The position numbers and the translations under genes are program-made. 64,000 nucleotides of DNA. It comes from Dyadobacter alkalitolerans DSM 23607. GTDB lineage: Bacteria > Bacteroidota > Bacteroidia > Cytophagales > Spirosomataceae. Shown one piece after another: positions 8,930 to 17,974 of the stretch; positions within the stretch are counted from its first letter, which is position 1; every line of letters begins with the position of its first letter. The notes under the pieces are model-generated. The model was not told where the DNA came from and ran no database searches. It worked only from the letters and a program-made list of their open reading frames with translations. The stretch lies in contig NZ_AUAS01000016.1 of the NCBI RefSeq assembly GCF_000428845.1, forward strand, positions 60,691 to 124,690. The letters are read 5' to 3'.

Positions 8930-10681
8930 CTAAGTTCTCACGTATGCTTTCAGCGTGGCGCATTGGGTTCCTGCCGCATTGCCCGCTGGCGTAATGGTGT
9001 AAACAGCCACACTAGCCGGCACTATAAAGGTTTCAGCATAATGGATCACGTAAGGCTCAAACAGATTATCCGGACTTTCCACAAGCACCTGGCTGCCTTC
9101 CACCAGATTGACCACATTCAGGGACCCGTTGGTATAATGCGTTACTTTTGAATCAAACCAATGCCTCCGGGTCTCAATGAACTGCGTTTCATGCAGGCCG
9201 GTCGATTCCTCTTTGAGATGACCATTGAGCGAAATGCTGGTAATGTTATTCACCAAATGCTCCTTAACCCAATCCTCATCCCTGCTGTAATCGATCACAT
9301 TTTTGCCGTGCTCGATGTTGATCGGCCGCGGCTTGCCATCCATGCCCAGGCGCCCCCAATCCCACAATTTGAAAGTGAAAATGTAGGGTGTGGCCGAAAT
9401 TTCCAGCACCACAGCATTTTTGCCAGAGCAGTGGATCGTTCCCGCAGGAATCAGAATGTGGTCGTGCTTTTTTACAGGCAGTTTGTTGACATATTTCTCC
9501 GCGTCAAAATCAGTCATTTCTTTCTGGGCTTTTTCCAGGTCGGCGATCATGGCTGCCGCATCTACATTATTACGTGTTCCCAGGTATACGCATGCGCCCT
9601 GGTCTGCTTCCAGGAAATAATAACTTTCATCCTGGGTATAGCTCATGCCGAAATGCTCCTGGATATAGGCCCGCGTGGGATGCACCTGCAAGCTTAGATT
9701 ACCGCCCTGCATGGTGTCCAGAAAATCAAAGCGGATCGGAAATTCGGCTCCAAACTCCTTATAGACCGCCTGCCCAAGCAGCTGCTGCGGCCGGGTGAGA
9801 ACCAGGTTGATCGAGGGAAGCTCGAAGATATGCTCACCAATCTTAAAAAGCAGACTGTTCTCTTCGGGAACGCAGTCAAAACCCCAGGCATAGTTAATTT
9901 CATCACGGTCCAGATCGGCGACTTCTTTGAGCCATTGTCCGCCCCACGGGCCTGGATCAAAGAAAGGCACCACCCGGAAGGGCCGCGCGACGGTCTGATC
10001 CAAACCGCTGCGGTATAGTTCAGCGCCAAGCATTTTAGGGTCGCCGGCCATGTTGGCATCAATGAAATAGTCGATCTGATCAAAAAAAGCGAGCTTATGC
10101 TTGTCAAAAACCCGCCAGTCCAGAAAATAACCCTGTTTGTATTTTGCTGCAAAGCTCTCATCAAGATTATTAACTCCAAAATTGCCTACCTGTCCGCGCT
10201 TCATTCTCTTCTGGATTTCCCAGCGCGCCAGGTCTGCGTAAATTAAAATGTCCGCATCAGCAAACAGCGCCGCTCCTTCTCCGAAAACCACCACTGTGCC
10301 TGAGGCTACCTCTCGAATCTGGTCTTTTTGTTTTTCCAGCTTAGGCCTATCAAAAAAGTCGTGGATTTGAAGATTATTTATTTTACCAAAAATAGCATCA
10401 TCGGTTACATATGGAAACACCATTTGCTGGATCTGAGCTGCATCTTTGAGAAAAGCATTTGTTTGGATAACTGTGGCTGTTGGCAGATGCGTCTTTATGG
10501 CATCCAGCATTTCCGCTGCGTCCACGCCATGATACACGTCCATGCAGATCACGGTTTTGCTTTGGCCTTTCAGCTCAGCGAGCCGCATTATTTCATCAAA
10601 AATGTGCTGCCAGCCAGCAAAACACAGCTCCGAGGATTCACTAATTTCTACGTATGGATACTTATCGTAATTCGATTGCAT
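8930..10681 (-). CDS. manA: Class I mannose-6-phosphate isomerase with extra N-terminal domain
   Basis: 583 residues, far longer than the usual 300-400. The C-terminal part (about 225-583) is a type I mannose-6-phosphate isomerase cupin, with predicted metal ligands Gln332 and His334 (in LQVHP), Glu352 (DESYYF) and His417 (IPAGTIHCSG). It interconverts mannose-6-phosphate and fructose-6-phosphate in the cytoplasm. The first 210 or so residues are a separate domain resembling a P-loop nucleoside or sugar kinase fold (TVICMDVYHG, VVVFGEGAALF, DILIYADLARWEIQKRMKRG) but with no intact Walker A, so it is probably non-catalytic. The start overlaps the ROK kinase gene by 20 bp, which points to translational coupling. 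Confidence 0.88.
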   Translation of the reverse strand: MQSNYDKYPYVEISESSELCFAGWQHIFDEIMRLAELKGQSKTVICMDVYHGVDAAEMLDAIKTHLPTATVIQTNAFLKDAAQIQQMVFPYVTDDAIFGKINNLQIHDFFDRPKLEKQKDQIREVASGTVVVFGEGAALFADADILIYADLARWEIQKRMKRGQVGNFGVNNLDESFAAKYKQGYFLDWRVFDKHKLAFFDQIDYFIDANMAGDPKMLGAELYRSGLDQTVARPFRVVPFFDPGPWGGQWLKEVADLDRDEINYAWGFDCVPEENSLLFKIGEHIFELPSINLVLTRPQQLLGQAVYKEFGAEFPIRFDFLDTMQGGNLSLQVHPTRAYIQEHFGMSYTQDESYYFLEADQGACVYLGTRNNVDAAAMIADLEKAQKEMTDFDAEKYVNKLPVKKHDHILIPAGTIHCSGKNAVVLEISATPYIFTFKLWDWGRLGMDGKPRPINIEHGKNVIDYSRDEDWVKEHLVNNITSISLNGHLKEESTGLHETQFIETRRHWFDSKVTHYTNGSLNVVNLVEGSQVLVESPDNLFEPYVIHYAETFIVPASVAVYTITPAGNAAGTQCATLKAYVRT

Positions 10682-11621
10682 TATCAGTAATTTTTTGTTT
10701 CAATAATTCATATACACCCAATATCCCCGCATGTTCAGGGTGCGCAGCCACAACCAGATCCACATCGGTAGAGCTGATCCAGCTGTGCTTATCGAGCATT
10801 TGTTTGATGTAGGGCAAAATAATGTGACTGCTTTTGATGATCCCCCCGCCAAAAATAACTTTCTCGGGATCATAGGCATGGATTAGGTTAATTACGCATA
10901 ACGACCAGACTTTCAGGCAGCGCTCCTGCAATGTTATGGCCAGCGCGTCGCCCTGAGCTGCCAGATCAAACAAGTTTTTAAAATCAATGATCTGTAATTC
11001 AGCCAGTTTGCTAGAAGCAAAATCGGCAGATGCTTTTGCAAGCTGGGTCAGTGCCCAGGTGGAGCTTTCAGTTTCCACGCAGCCCACATTGCCGCAGTTG
11101 CAGATGCTTCCCTCGAAGTTGATGGTGGAATGTCCTCCCAGGTTGCCGCCTATAAAGTTCTTTCCCCGCAGCGGAGCGCCGTTGACCAGGGCGCCTGTGC
11201 CCACACCGGTTCCCAGCGTTACCAGCACCAGATCGGTGCTCGTCATGCCTGCGCCATGTTTCCATTCCCCTATGAGGGCGGCCCTGGCATCATTTTCAAC
11301 GGCTATGGGAACGCCAAAATTCGCTTTCGCCCACGCTTGCAGATCTACATTTTCAGCGCCCGGATATTTTACATATTTGGATAAAATCCTGCCTGTATAA
11401 AAATTGACAATGCCTGGAAAGGCAAAACCGATCCCTATCAGCCTGTATGCGCCTTGCGATAGCAAATGCTTCATTTCCAATGCAATATCAGTGAGCCTTT
11501 GCTCAAAGCTCCGCTCAGAAGCCGCTTCAATGTTGGCATCGGCAATGATCTGCCCCTGAAAAACAATCCCTAATTTGATGCGGGTACCGCCAAAATCAAC
11601 TCCTATAAAAATGTCTTTCAT
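10662..11621 (-). CDS. ROK family sugar kinase
   Basis: 319 residues. The N-terminal phosphate-binding motif is GVDFGGTRIKLGI. The catalytic base is Asp111 (ENDARAAL), followed by TLGTGVGTG and the ROK zinc motif His164...Cys174-x-Cys176-x4-Cys181 (CNCGNVGCVE). These mark an ATP-dependent hexose kinase of the glucokinase/fructokinase/mannokinase group. It lies between the sugar porter and the isomerase in one minus-strand operon, so mannose is the most likely substrate, though glucose or fructose cannot be excluded from sequence. The gene after it starts inside its 3' end. Confidence 0.92.
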   Translation of the reverse strand: MKDIFIGVDFGGTRIKLGIVFQGQIIADANIEAASERSFEQRLTDIALEMKHLLSQGAYRLIGIGFAFPGIVNFYTGRILSKYVKYPGAENVDLQAWAKANFGVPIAVENDARAALIGEWKHGAGMTSTDLVLVTLGTGVGTGALVNGAPLRGKNFIGGNLGGHSTINFEGSICNCGNVGCVETESSTWALTQLAKASADFASSKLAELQIIDFKNLFDLAAQGDALAITLQERCLKVWSLCVINLIHAYDPEKVIFGGGIIKSSHIILPYIKQMLDKHSWISSTDVDLVVAAHPEHAGILGVYELLKQKITDNAIELR

Positions 11622-11665
11622 TTCAGGTTCTGCAATAGCCTTTTCCCAGATTATTCTTTGTTCTC

Positions 11666-13042
11666 CTACCAGCTTCTTTCAATTTCTTCCAGGGTCCTGT
11701 TTTTGGTTTCCGGGATTTTTTTAAGTGTAAAAATCCAGATAATGACTGCGTTCACCATGAAAATCCAGAATGTAACCGCCCCGCCGAATGTTCCTAAAAA
11801 ATAGGGCGTAAGCTGCGTGATGGCCACAACACCAATCCATAATATCAATGTAGCCAGCGACATAGCAATCCCCCTGATCTTAGTGGGGAATATCTCAGAC
11901 ATCAGCACCCAGGGAATGGGCCCCAGCGATACAGCAAAACTGGCAATGTAGCCCAGGATAAATATAAGCACCCAAGGTCCTTTGTCGAAATGAAAATAAA
12001 AGCAGATTCCTGTTGCAAAGAGGCAGATTATCATGCCGGCCACACCCCAGATCAGAAGACTTCGCCTGCCGGCCCGATCGATAAGCCAGATGGCCACCAA
12101 TGTAAAAAGCAAATTGACTACGCCGATAATGATGGTTTGTGTAAAAGCCGATTCGGCGCCAAAACCAATGCTTTTGAATATTTCGGGTGCATAATAAATG
12201 ACTGCATTGATGCCGGTAATCTGTGAAAAAAGTGCCAGCACAATTCCGATCAAAAGTGGTTTACGAAGCTTTGGGTCCAATAAATCGCTTAGCCTGCCTT
12301 TTTCGTCGCGCAGACTTTCGGAGATCTCTGTAAATATCTGCTGGGCAACGGCTTTACCGTTGATCTTTTCGAGGATCTTCTTAGCGGCTTCATCTTTGGC
12401 CTGCGCTGCCAGCCACCGCGGACTTTCGGGCACAAAGAACAATAATATAAAGAACACCACGGCCGGAATCACCTCCGAGCCCAGCATATACCGCCAGCCG
12501 TATTCAATGTTCCAGGCCTGGTCACCTGCCTGGCTTATTTTCAGATTAATGACGTAGATGATGTTAATTCCCAGCACGATGGCAAGCTGGTAAAGCGTCA
12601 CCAAACGGCCTCGCAGGCGCGAAGGAGCAATCTCAGAAATGTACATGGGGCACAGCATGGAAGCTGCCCCTACCCCAATGCCCCCAAGCAGCCGCATGAT
12701 AATAAAGCTCGTCAGATCATTGACGACGGCTGAGCCGTAGGCGGGCAGCGCAAAAAGAACCGCTGTGGCTATCAGAACGGCCTTGCGGCCATAACGGTCG
12801 CTGAGATAACCTGCCGACATGGCTCCCAGCACACAACCCCATATGGCACTGCTGGCAGCCCAGCCCACCATCAGCGGAGACAAATTAAACTTGACTTGCA
12901 GGTAACCAATCGCCCCGGCGATCACGGCCGTATCATAGCCAAAAAGAAAGCCTCCGAATGCAGCAACGCTGGTAATGAGCATGATGTAGGGCAGCCGGTT
13001 TTTAGCTGGTAATGTATCGGTCTCTTCGCTTATCATACTCAA
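11666..13042 (-). CDS. MFS sugar porter (hexose:H+ symporter family)
   Basis: 458 residues with about 12 membrane segments and the full sugar-porter signatures: GGFLFGYDTAVIAGAI in helix 1, DRYGRKA in the 2-3 loop, PESPRWL at the end of helix 6, DRAGRRSLL in the 8-9 loop and PETKNRTLEEIE at the C-terminus. It moves a monosaccharide across the inner membrane with protons. The start overlaps the stop of the preceding lipoprotein gene (ATGA) and the ROK kinase gene follows after 44 bp, so the sugar delivered is probably phosphorylated at once. Mannose or glucose is the likely cargo by context. Confidence 0.93.
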   Translation of the reverse strand: MSMISEETDTLPAKNRLPYIMLITSVAAFGGFLFGYDTAVIAGAIGYLQVKFNLSPLMVGWAASSAIWGCVLGAMSAGYLSDRYGRKAVLIATAVLFALPAYGSAVVNDLTSFIIMRLLGGIGVGAASMLCPMYISEIAPSRLRGRLVTLYQLAIVLGINIIYVINLKISQAGDQAWNIEYGWRYMLGSEVIPAVVFFILLFFVPESPRWLAAQAKDEAAKKILEKINGKAVAQQIFTEISESLRDEKGRLSDLLDPKLRKPLLIGIVLALFSQITGINAVIYYAPEIFKSIGFGAESAFTQTIIIGVVNLLFTLVAIWLIDRAGRRSLLIWGVAGMIICLFATGICFYFHFDKGPWVLIFILGYIASFAVSLGPIPWVLMSEIFPTKIRGIAMSLATLILWIGVVAITQLTPYFLGTFGGAVTFWIFMVNAVIIWIFTLKKIPETKNRTLEEIERSW

Positions 13043-14256
13043 TGGTTTGTTTGGGAAGATTGTTGGCTGAACTTAACCTTTACAAACCGCGGGCGATACA
13101 GGTTAGGTTTTCTTGTGATGACCTCAAAAAATTTAAAACTATTCACATTATAGGAAATCAGCAGCTCACCCGTCCCTGACAATGCCGGGTGAGCTTTGGC
13201 ATTATAAGTAAACAAATCCGGGTCCTGGATATCATTCGTGGTTTTATAAAGCACAATCCTGGGGCCAAACGGGCCTACTGGCGTGGGGCCGAGCTGCATG
13301 CAAATCTGGGGAAAAATACTGCCCAGCTGATAAACCAAGGCGTATTTGCCTTTGGCCAGCCGGCTTACGCTCATTTCATTGGAGACTGAATCGCTTAATG
13401 CTTTCACAGACTTGACATCCTTAGACCAGCCCTGGCCATTCCAAAACTCCCATTCGCTGAAGGAATCGATCCGTCCGGGCTTGACCCGGGCTGAAACGAG
13501 TTGCTTACTTTTGCCTTTTATCCCATAAACATATGCAAAACCATCCGGCTCGGCCTCTCCCGCAGACGCACTGTTGTTAAAAATGCCTGCTCCAAAAGAT
13601 ATGGTCTCTCCCTCACTTTTGTAATCATTGAATGGCAGCGGTTTTTGCTGCTGGTTGGCATAAGGGAAAGGACTTCCGGCTGGCACGCGGATCAATACAT
13701 TACCCGTTTCTTTGAATGGAAAAGGCGATTTGTCGTGCGTATTGGTGATTTGATAAGCAAAAATAAAAAGGTCTTTACCAGCATCGGGATTCACAAACCC
13801 ATCGCCTAGCCAAAAGTAGGTGTCTTTGTCTGGCTTGTTTGTTTTGGGGCTGAAAATGGCTTTATAGGTCCCGTTTTCGCTGGCTATTTTGAATGCCATC
13901 TTGGAGGAATCAGCCGATTTAGCTTCTAATAGCGACACGGAGTTATTGACCATGACAAAGCCCGGCTGCAAGGAATCTCCCTGAATTTCTCCCACCATTG
14001 TATCACTGAACAGAAACAGCAGACTGTCATTTTTCTCATTATCGCGGCCCGAAAGCGGAATAGCAAAGATCCCGTCACCGCCGAACCATCCTGATTTTCT
14101 AAGGAACATGTTGGTCCACTCCGAATCGGGTTCTGCCGTAAATTCCTTTTCATTGATATAGACCTCATCCTCATCTTGCTCCTTTGGCCCGCCACAGGAG
14201 GATAGTGCCGTCAGCAGAATCAGAATGCTAGAAATAAAGAAGGGTTGCAGTTTCAT
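13039..14256 (-). CDS. DUF4185-like surface lipoprotein
   Basis: 405 residues from the chosen start MKLQPFFISS, which gives a clean lipoprotein signal with Cys21 (LSSC). A start 17 codons upstream would place a charged extension before the signal and lie inside the operator-like palindrome, so I reject it. The body contains SGWFGGDGIFAIPLSG, FLFSDTMVG, YFWLGDGFV and QDPDLFTYNAKAHP, the repeated beta-blade pattern of glycosidase-like five-bladed propellers (DUF4185/DUF5005 group). It is first in the operon with the porter, kinase and isomerase, and may bind or cleave the glycan at the cell surface. The exact family is uncertain. Confidence 0.7.
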   Translation of the reverse strand: MKLQPFFISSILILLTALSSCGGPKEQDEDEVYINEKEFTAEPDSEWTNMFLRKSGWFGGDGIFAIPLSGRDNEKNDSLLFLFSDTMVGEIQGDSLQPGFVMVNNSVSLLEAKSADSSKMAFKIASENGTYKAIFSPKTNKPDKDTYFWLGDGFVNPDAGKDLFIFAYQITNTHDKSPFPFKETGNVLIRVPAGSPFPYANQQQKPLPFNDYKSEGETISFGAGIFNNSASAGEAEPDGFAYVYGIKGKSKQLVSARVKPGRIDSFSEWEFWNGQGWSKDVKSVKALSDSVSNEMSVSRLAKGKYALVYQLGSIFPQICMQLGPTPVGPFGPRIVLYKTTNDIQDPDLFTYNAKAHPALSGTGELLISYNVNSFKFFEVITRKPNLYRPRFVKVKFSQQSSQTNH

Positions 14257-14273
14257 TTGTTTGCGATAAATGT

Positions 14274-14307
14274 CAATGCTAAACAATATGTTCGTATGTA
14301 TGAACAT
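14274..14307 (-). promoter_or_regulatory. Promoter/operator region of the lipoprotein-porter-kinase-isomerase operon
   Basis: TAGCATTG on the minus strand (14281-14274) is close to the TAnnTTTG -7 element. Immediately upstream, 14288-14307 is a near-palindrome with perfect arms ATGTTC and GAACAT around GTATGTAT. It shares GTATGTA with the 2626-2647 operator. The placement between the -7 and -33 regions suits repression. Binding by the local GntR is inferred. Confidence 0.4.
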
Positions 14308-14386
14308 TTAAATGTATAGAAATTATGGTGAAACAACAATAGTTTAAGTAAATTTTGCCTGAATCTGTGATCAGCATGTTGACACA

Positions 14387-14418
14387 TTGAAAAATACAAA
14401 CAAAAGATCATAAGTTTA
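14387..14418 (+). promoter_or_regulatory. Putative GH92 promoter
   Basis: TTG (14387-14389) is followed after 21 bp by TAAGTTTA (14411-14418), one base from the TAnnTTTG pattern, and lies 37 bp before the GH92 start codon. The spacer is slightly longer than the common 17-19 bp. Confidence 0.35.
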
Positions 14419-14455
14419 TAAACAAGATCCAAAAGCGATTACTAAATCTACCTTT

Positions 14456-16822
14456 ATGAAAGCCAAATTCCGTGTTGCCATTGCCTGGCTGTTGTTCTTA
14501 TCAGCATATGATCCTGCTAAGGCGCAAAGTTTTCTTAAATATGTCGATCCAAACATTGGTACTGCACATAGCCGCTGGTTTTTTTATACACCTGCTGCGG
14601 TTCCTTACGGCATGGCTAAGCTTGCTCCTTCTACAAACGGGCATTATGGCAACCCGTCGGGATGGGAAGCCGTTGGCTATGATACGCGCCAGAATTCGAT
14701 AGAAGGTTTTGTGCATTTTCATGAGTGGCAGGTAGGCGGTGTAAGCTATATGCCGGCGACTGGGCCGCTGAAAACCAAGCCGGGCGATCTGGATTCTGCC
14801 CATACCGGTTACCGTTCCGGCTTTGACCGAAAAAGCCAGGTGGCCCAGCCCGGTTACTACAAGGTTTTACTGGAAGATTATAACATTACCGCTGAGCTCA
14901 CGGCCACCAAAAGGGTTGGTTTCCAGCGCTATACATTCCCAGAGCACAAGCAATCCCACATTATCCTTGATATCGGAAACAAGCAGGGTGAAAGCGACAT
15001 TGTAACTGATGCCCGCATTAAAATGCTGGATGATACGCACTTTGAAGGCTACGTGATCACCTATCCCAAATACGTGAAAATATATGATCCCAAGGGAAAA
15101 ATTGCCATGTTCCTTTATGGTGAGCTTAGCAAAAAGCCAGCCTCCGTTACAGCTTTCACTGCTGATAAGGTAACAGCAAACCAGCGTAGCTCGGCAGGAA
15201 AGGGTGCAGGCCTGGCACTTCACTATCAGACAAAAAATAAGGAAATCATTGAAGTGAAAACCGGCCTGTCCTACACCTCTATTGAGAACGCAAAACAAAA
15301 TTTTCTTGCTGAGGCAAAGGGCTTGTCCTTTGAGAAGGCCAAAGCGCAAGCCCAGACCGTCTGGCAGCAGCAGTTGGGGAAAATTGCAGTTGAAGACGGC
15401 GATGAGCAAAACAAAATCAAATTTTACACCGGCCTTTATCACGCCTTACTGGGAAGGGGCATTGCCAGCGATGTCAACGGCGCCTACCCCATGCACGGCG
15501 GAAAGACGGGGCAGCTTCCTGTACAAAACAGTAAGAACCTTCCCTACGAATTGATCAACACAGATGCTATATGGGGCGCCTTTTGGAACATTACCCAGCT
15601 GTGGGCCCTATCCTACCCGGAATGGTATGGCAGCTTTGTCAATACACATTTGCAGATTTTCAAGGATAAAGGCTGGTTTGGTGATGGCATTGCCAACAGT
15701 GAATTCGTATCGGGCGTAGGCACTAACTTTGTGGGGCTAGCCATTGCAGGAGCTTATAACGCAGGTATCCGCAACTACGATGTAGCATTTGCCTATAATG
15801 CAATCAAGGCAAACGAGCTAAACTATAAAAACCGGCCGGTAGGCTCTGGTAAGCTGGACACCAAAGCCTTTACAGCGCATGGCTACGTGCCTTTTTTAGA
15901 GCGGACAGGACAGGATTTTATCACCGATTCCACGGGGTCTAATTTTTCAGGATCACATACTCTGGAATACAGTTTCAGCGCATTTGCCGCCGCGCAAATG
16001 GCCAAGGCATTAGGTAAGACCCAGGATTATAGTCAGCTCATTAAACTATCAAACGGCTGGCGGCATATTTTCAACCCGCAAAACAAACTGATGCAGCCCA
16101 AGAAGATAGATGGCACTTTTATAGGCAGGTTTGATCCTTATCAGCCATGGCGCGGCTTTCAGGAAGGAAACTCGGTACAATACACATTCTATGTTCCGCA
16201 TAACCCGGCCGGCCTCATTGATGCCATTGGCAAAGACAACTTCAATAGCAGGCTCGACAGCATCTTTACTGTTTCTGAAAAACTGGGTTTTGGCGGCGGT
16301 AAAACCATTGATGCATTTGCCGGTGTAAATTCCATTTATAACCATGGAAACCAGCCAAACCTGCATACCAGCTGGTTATTTAATTTTTCCGGAAAACCGT
16401 GGTTGACCCAAAAATGGACCCGGGCCATCGGGCGCGAATTTTACGGAACCGAGCCCATACATGGCTATGGTTACGGCCAGGACGAGGACCAGGGCCAGCT
16501 TGGATCCTGGTATGTAATGAATGCACTGGGACTCTTTGATGTGAAGGGCTTCACTGATCTAAGGCCGGTGATAGAACTGGGCAGTCCCCTATTTGATAGG
16601 GTTACCATCACTTTGGGCAACGGTAAAACCCTTGTGATTGAAACAAAAAATAACGGCAAGGATCAGGTGTATGTCCAATCGGCAACATTCAACGGAGCGG
16701 CTCTGGATAACTGCTGGCTGTATCGTGATGAGCTAATGAAAGGCGGCACCCTCAGCTTTGTCATGGGCGATAAGCCCAACAAGCAATGGGGAACAAAGAC
16801 GCCGCCTCCATCAGAACAGTAG
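14456..16822 (+). CDS. GH92 family alpha-mannosidase, secreted
   Basis: 788 residues with a signal peptide ending near AKAQ. The N-terminal beta-sandwich begins VDPNIGTAHSRWFFY...GMAKLAPSTN, typical of GH92. The catalytic (alpha/alpha)6 domain carries the FQEGNSVQYTF motif, with Glu570 as the predicted general acid, and GQDEDQGQLGSWYVMNALG, with Asp676/Asp678 as the predicted base. The family uses calcium and removes terminal alpha-mannose by inversion. It is transcribed divergently from the sugar porter/kinase/isomerase operon and supplies it with mannose. The linkage (1,2, 1,3 or 1,6) cannot be read from sequence. Confidence 0.94.
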   Translation: MKAKFRVAIAWLLFLSAYDPAKAQSFLKYVDPNIGTAHSRWFFYTPAAVPYGMAKLAPSTNGHYGNPSGWEAVGYDTRQNSIEGFVHFHEWQVGGVSYMPATGPLKTKPGDLDSAHTGYRSGFDRKSQVAQPGYYKVLLEDYNITAELTATKRVGFQRYTFPEHKQSHIILDIGNKQGESDIVTDARIKMLDDTHFEGYVITYPKYVKIYDPKGKIAMFLYGELSKKPASVTAFTADKVTANQRSSAGKGAGLALHYQTKNKEIIEVKTGLSYTSIENAKQNFLAEAKGLSFEKAKAQAQTVWQQQLGKIAVEDGDEQNKIKFYTGLYHALLGRGIASDVNGAYPMHGGKTGQLPVQNSKNLPYELINTDAIWGAFWNITQLWALSYPEWYGSFVNTHLQIFKDKGWFGDGIANSEFVSGVGTNFVGLAIAGAYNAGIRNYDVAFAYNAIKANELNYKNRPVGSGKLDTKAFTAHGYVPFLERTGQDFITDSTGSNFSGSHTLEYSFSAFAAAQMAKALGKTQDYSQLIKLSNGWRHIFNPQNKLMQPKKIDGTFIGRFDPYQPWRGFQEGNSVQYTFYVPHNPAGLIDAIGKDNFNSRLDSIFTVSEKLGFGGGKTIDAFAGVNSIYNHGNQPNLHTSWLFNFSGKPWLTQKWTRAIGREFYGTEPIHGYGYGQDEDQGQLGSWYVMNALGLFDVKGFTDLRPVIELGSPLFDRVTITLGNGKTLVIETKNNGKDQVYVQSATFNGAALDNCWLYRDELMKGGTLSFVMGDKPNKQWGTKTPPPSEQ

Positions 16823-16840
16823 ATTACCCGGCAGTTATAA

Positions 16841-17869
16841 TCATGCTGAATGCGCTGCTAATACCTGATTCTGCACGCCTTTCAGGATCTCATAGCTGTG
16901 GATACGCGCATCAGGATCATAGATGTGGCTGGTAACCATCAGCTCGTCGAGCTGCGTATGCCGCTGGAAATAAGCCAGATCTGCGCCAATTTTCTTCTGG
17001 GCACCGATAAAGGTGTATTTCATCATTTGTCTAACGGCCGCTTCTTCGTAATCTCCCCAAAGTCCGTCCATGCTTTCCACGGGTGGTTGCAAAGGCCGGC
17101 GTCGGCCCGTAATAATGCCCGTAGCCAGCTGAAAGAAAGAGGTAGCAATCCGCTCCGCCTCCTGATTGGTGTCTGCGGCAATCACGTTTACGCAGGCCAT
17201 TACATATGGCTGGGCAAGATATTGAGAGGGCCTGAAATTGCGGCGGTAAAGCTCTATGGCCGTCAGGAAATGGGTCGGAGCAAAATGGCTTGCAAATGCG
17301 TAGGGTAATCCCAGGTGGGCAGCCAGCTGCGCACTATCGGTACTCGAACCCAGTATCCAGATGGGTATGTCTGCCCCTTCACCGGGAATAGCACGCACTT
17401 TGGCGTTTTTATTGTCCGGCGAAAAATAGTTCTGCAATGCAATCACATCATCGGGGAAATCCTGAGCGGATTCCATGTAGTTGCGCCTGAGCGCGCGGGC
17501 AGTAACCTGGTCGGTTCCGGGCGCGCGTCCGAGTCCCAAATCTATACGCCCCGGATAAAGCGAGGCAAGCGTGCCAAACTGCTCGGCCACGACCAGCGGG
17601 GCATGATTAGGCAACATTATACCGCCGCTGCCTACACGAATTTTCTTTGTGCCACCGGCAATGTAACCGATCAAAACCGAGGTTGCCGAGCTGGCAACAC
17701 TTTCCATATTATGATGCTCGGCAAGCCAGTACCGGTTATAGCCCAGCTCTTCGACACGCTGTGCGAGCCGGAGGCTGTTTTTAAATGTTATGGATGCATT
17801 ATTCCCTTCGGTGATCGGTGCAAGATCAAGAATGGAAAAAGGTATATCTTCAATAAGTTTGTCTGCCAT
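16841..17869 (-). CDS. LLM class flavin-dependent oxidoreductase (luciferase-like)
   Basis: 342 residues from the chosen start MADKLIEDIPFSILDLAPI. A start six codons upstream would lie within a perfect inverted repeat, so the inner Met is preferred. The TIM-barrel bacterial-luciferase family is recognised by LAEHHNM, GSGGIMLPNHAPLVVAEQFGTL, YPGRIDLGLGRAPG and PIWILGSS. It belongs to the MsnO8/YwcH-like single-subunit group, which uses reduced FMN; the substrate is unknown. It is a lone gene, convergent with GH92 and ending 18 bp from it. A strong palindrome at its start suggests control by a small-molecule-responsive repressor encoded elsewhere. Confidence 0.9.
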   Translation of the reverse strand: MADKLIEDIPFSILDLAPITEGNNASITFKNSLRLAQRVEELGYNRYWLAEHHNMESVASSATSVLIGYIAGGTKKIRVGSGGIMLPNHAPLVVAEQFGTLASLYPGRIDLGLGRAPGTDQVTARALRRNYMESAQDFPDDVIALQNYFSPDNKNAKVRAIPGEGADIPIWILGSSTDSAQLAAHLGLPYAFASHFAPTHFLTAIELYRRNFRPSQYLAQPYVMACVNVIAADTNQEAERIATSFFQLATGIITGRRRPLQPPVESMDGLWGDYEEAAVRQMMKYTFIGAQKKIGADLAYFQRHTQLDELMVTSHIYDPDARIHSYEILKGVQNQVLAAHSA

Positions 17870-17874
17870 ATCTG

Positions 17875-17908
17875 TTTTTACTAACAATAAGAATACTGTT
17901 AGTAAAAA
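17875..17908. promoter_or_regulatory. Perfect 12-bp inverted repeat, operator candidate
   Basis: TTTTTACTAACA (17875-17886) and TGTTAGTAAAAA (17897-17908) are perfect complements around a 10-bp spacer. The site lies immediately before the oxidoreductase start codon. Dyad ACTAACA-N10-TGTTAGT fits a dimeric winged-helix or TetR-type repressor. No such regulator is encoded next to it. Confidence 0.6.
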
Positions 17909-17974
17909 ACATTTAGCTGGCCACAGAGTTCCCTCTTACCGATCATTGCTCAAATAAACAGGCGAGCTTCTGAG

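Noticed and set aside
14257..14307. Upstream ATG at 14307 as start of the surface lipoprotein
   Set aside because: It would put a charged extension before the lipoprotein signal and overlap the operator-like palindrome; the ATG at 14256 gives a standard signal.
17870..17887. Upstream ATG at 17887 as start of the flavin oxidoreductase
   Set aside because: It falls in the spacer and arm of a perfect palindrome and adds residues absent from the family; the ATG at 17869 is preferred.
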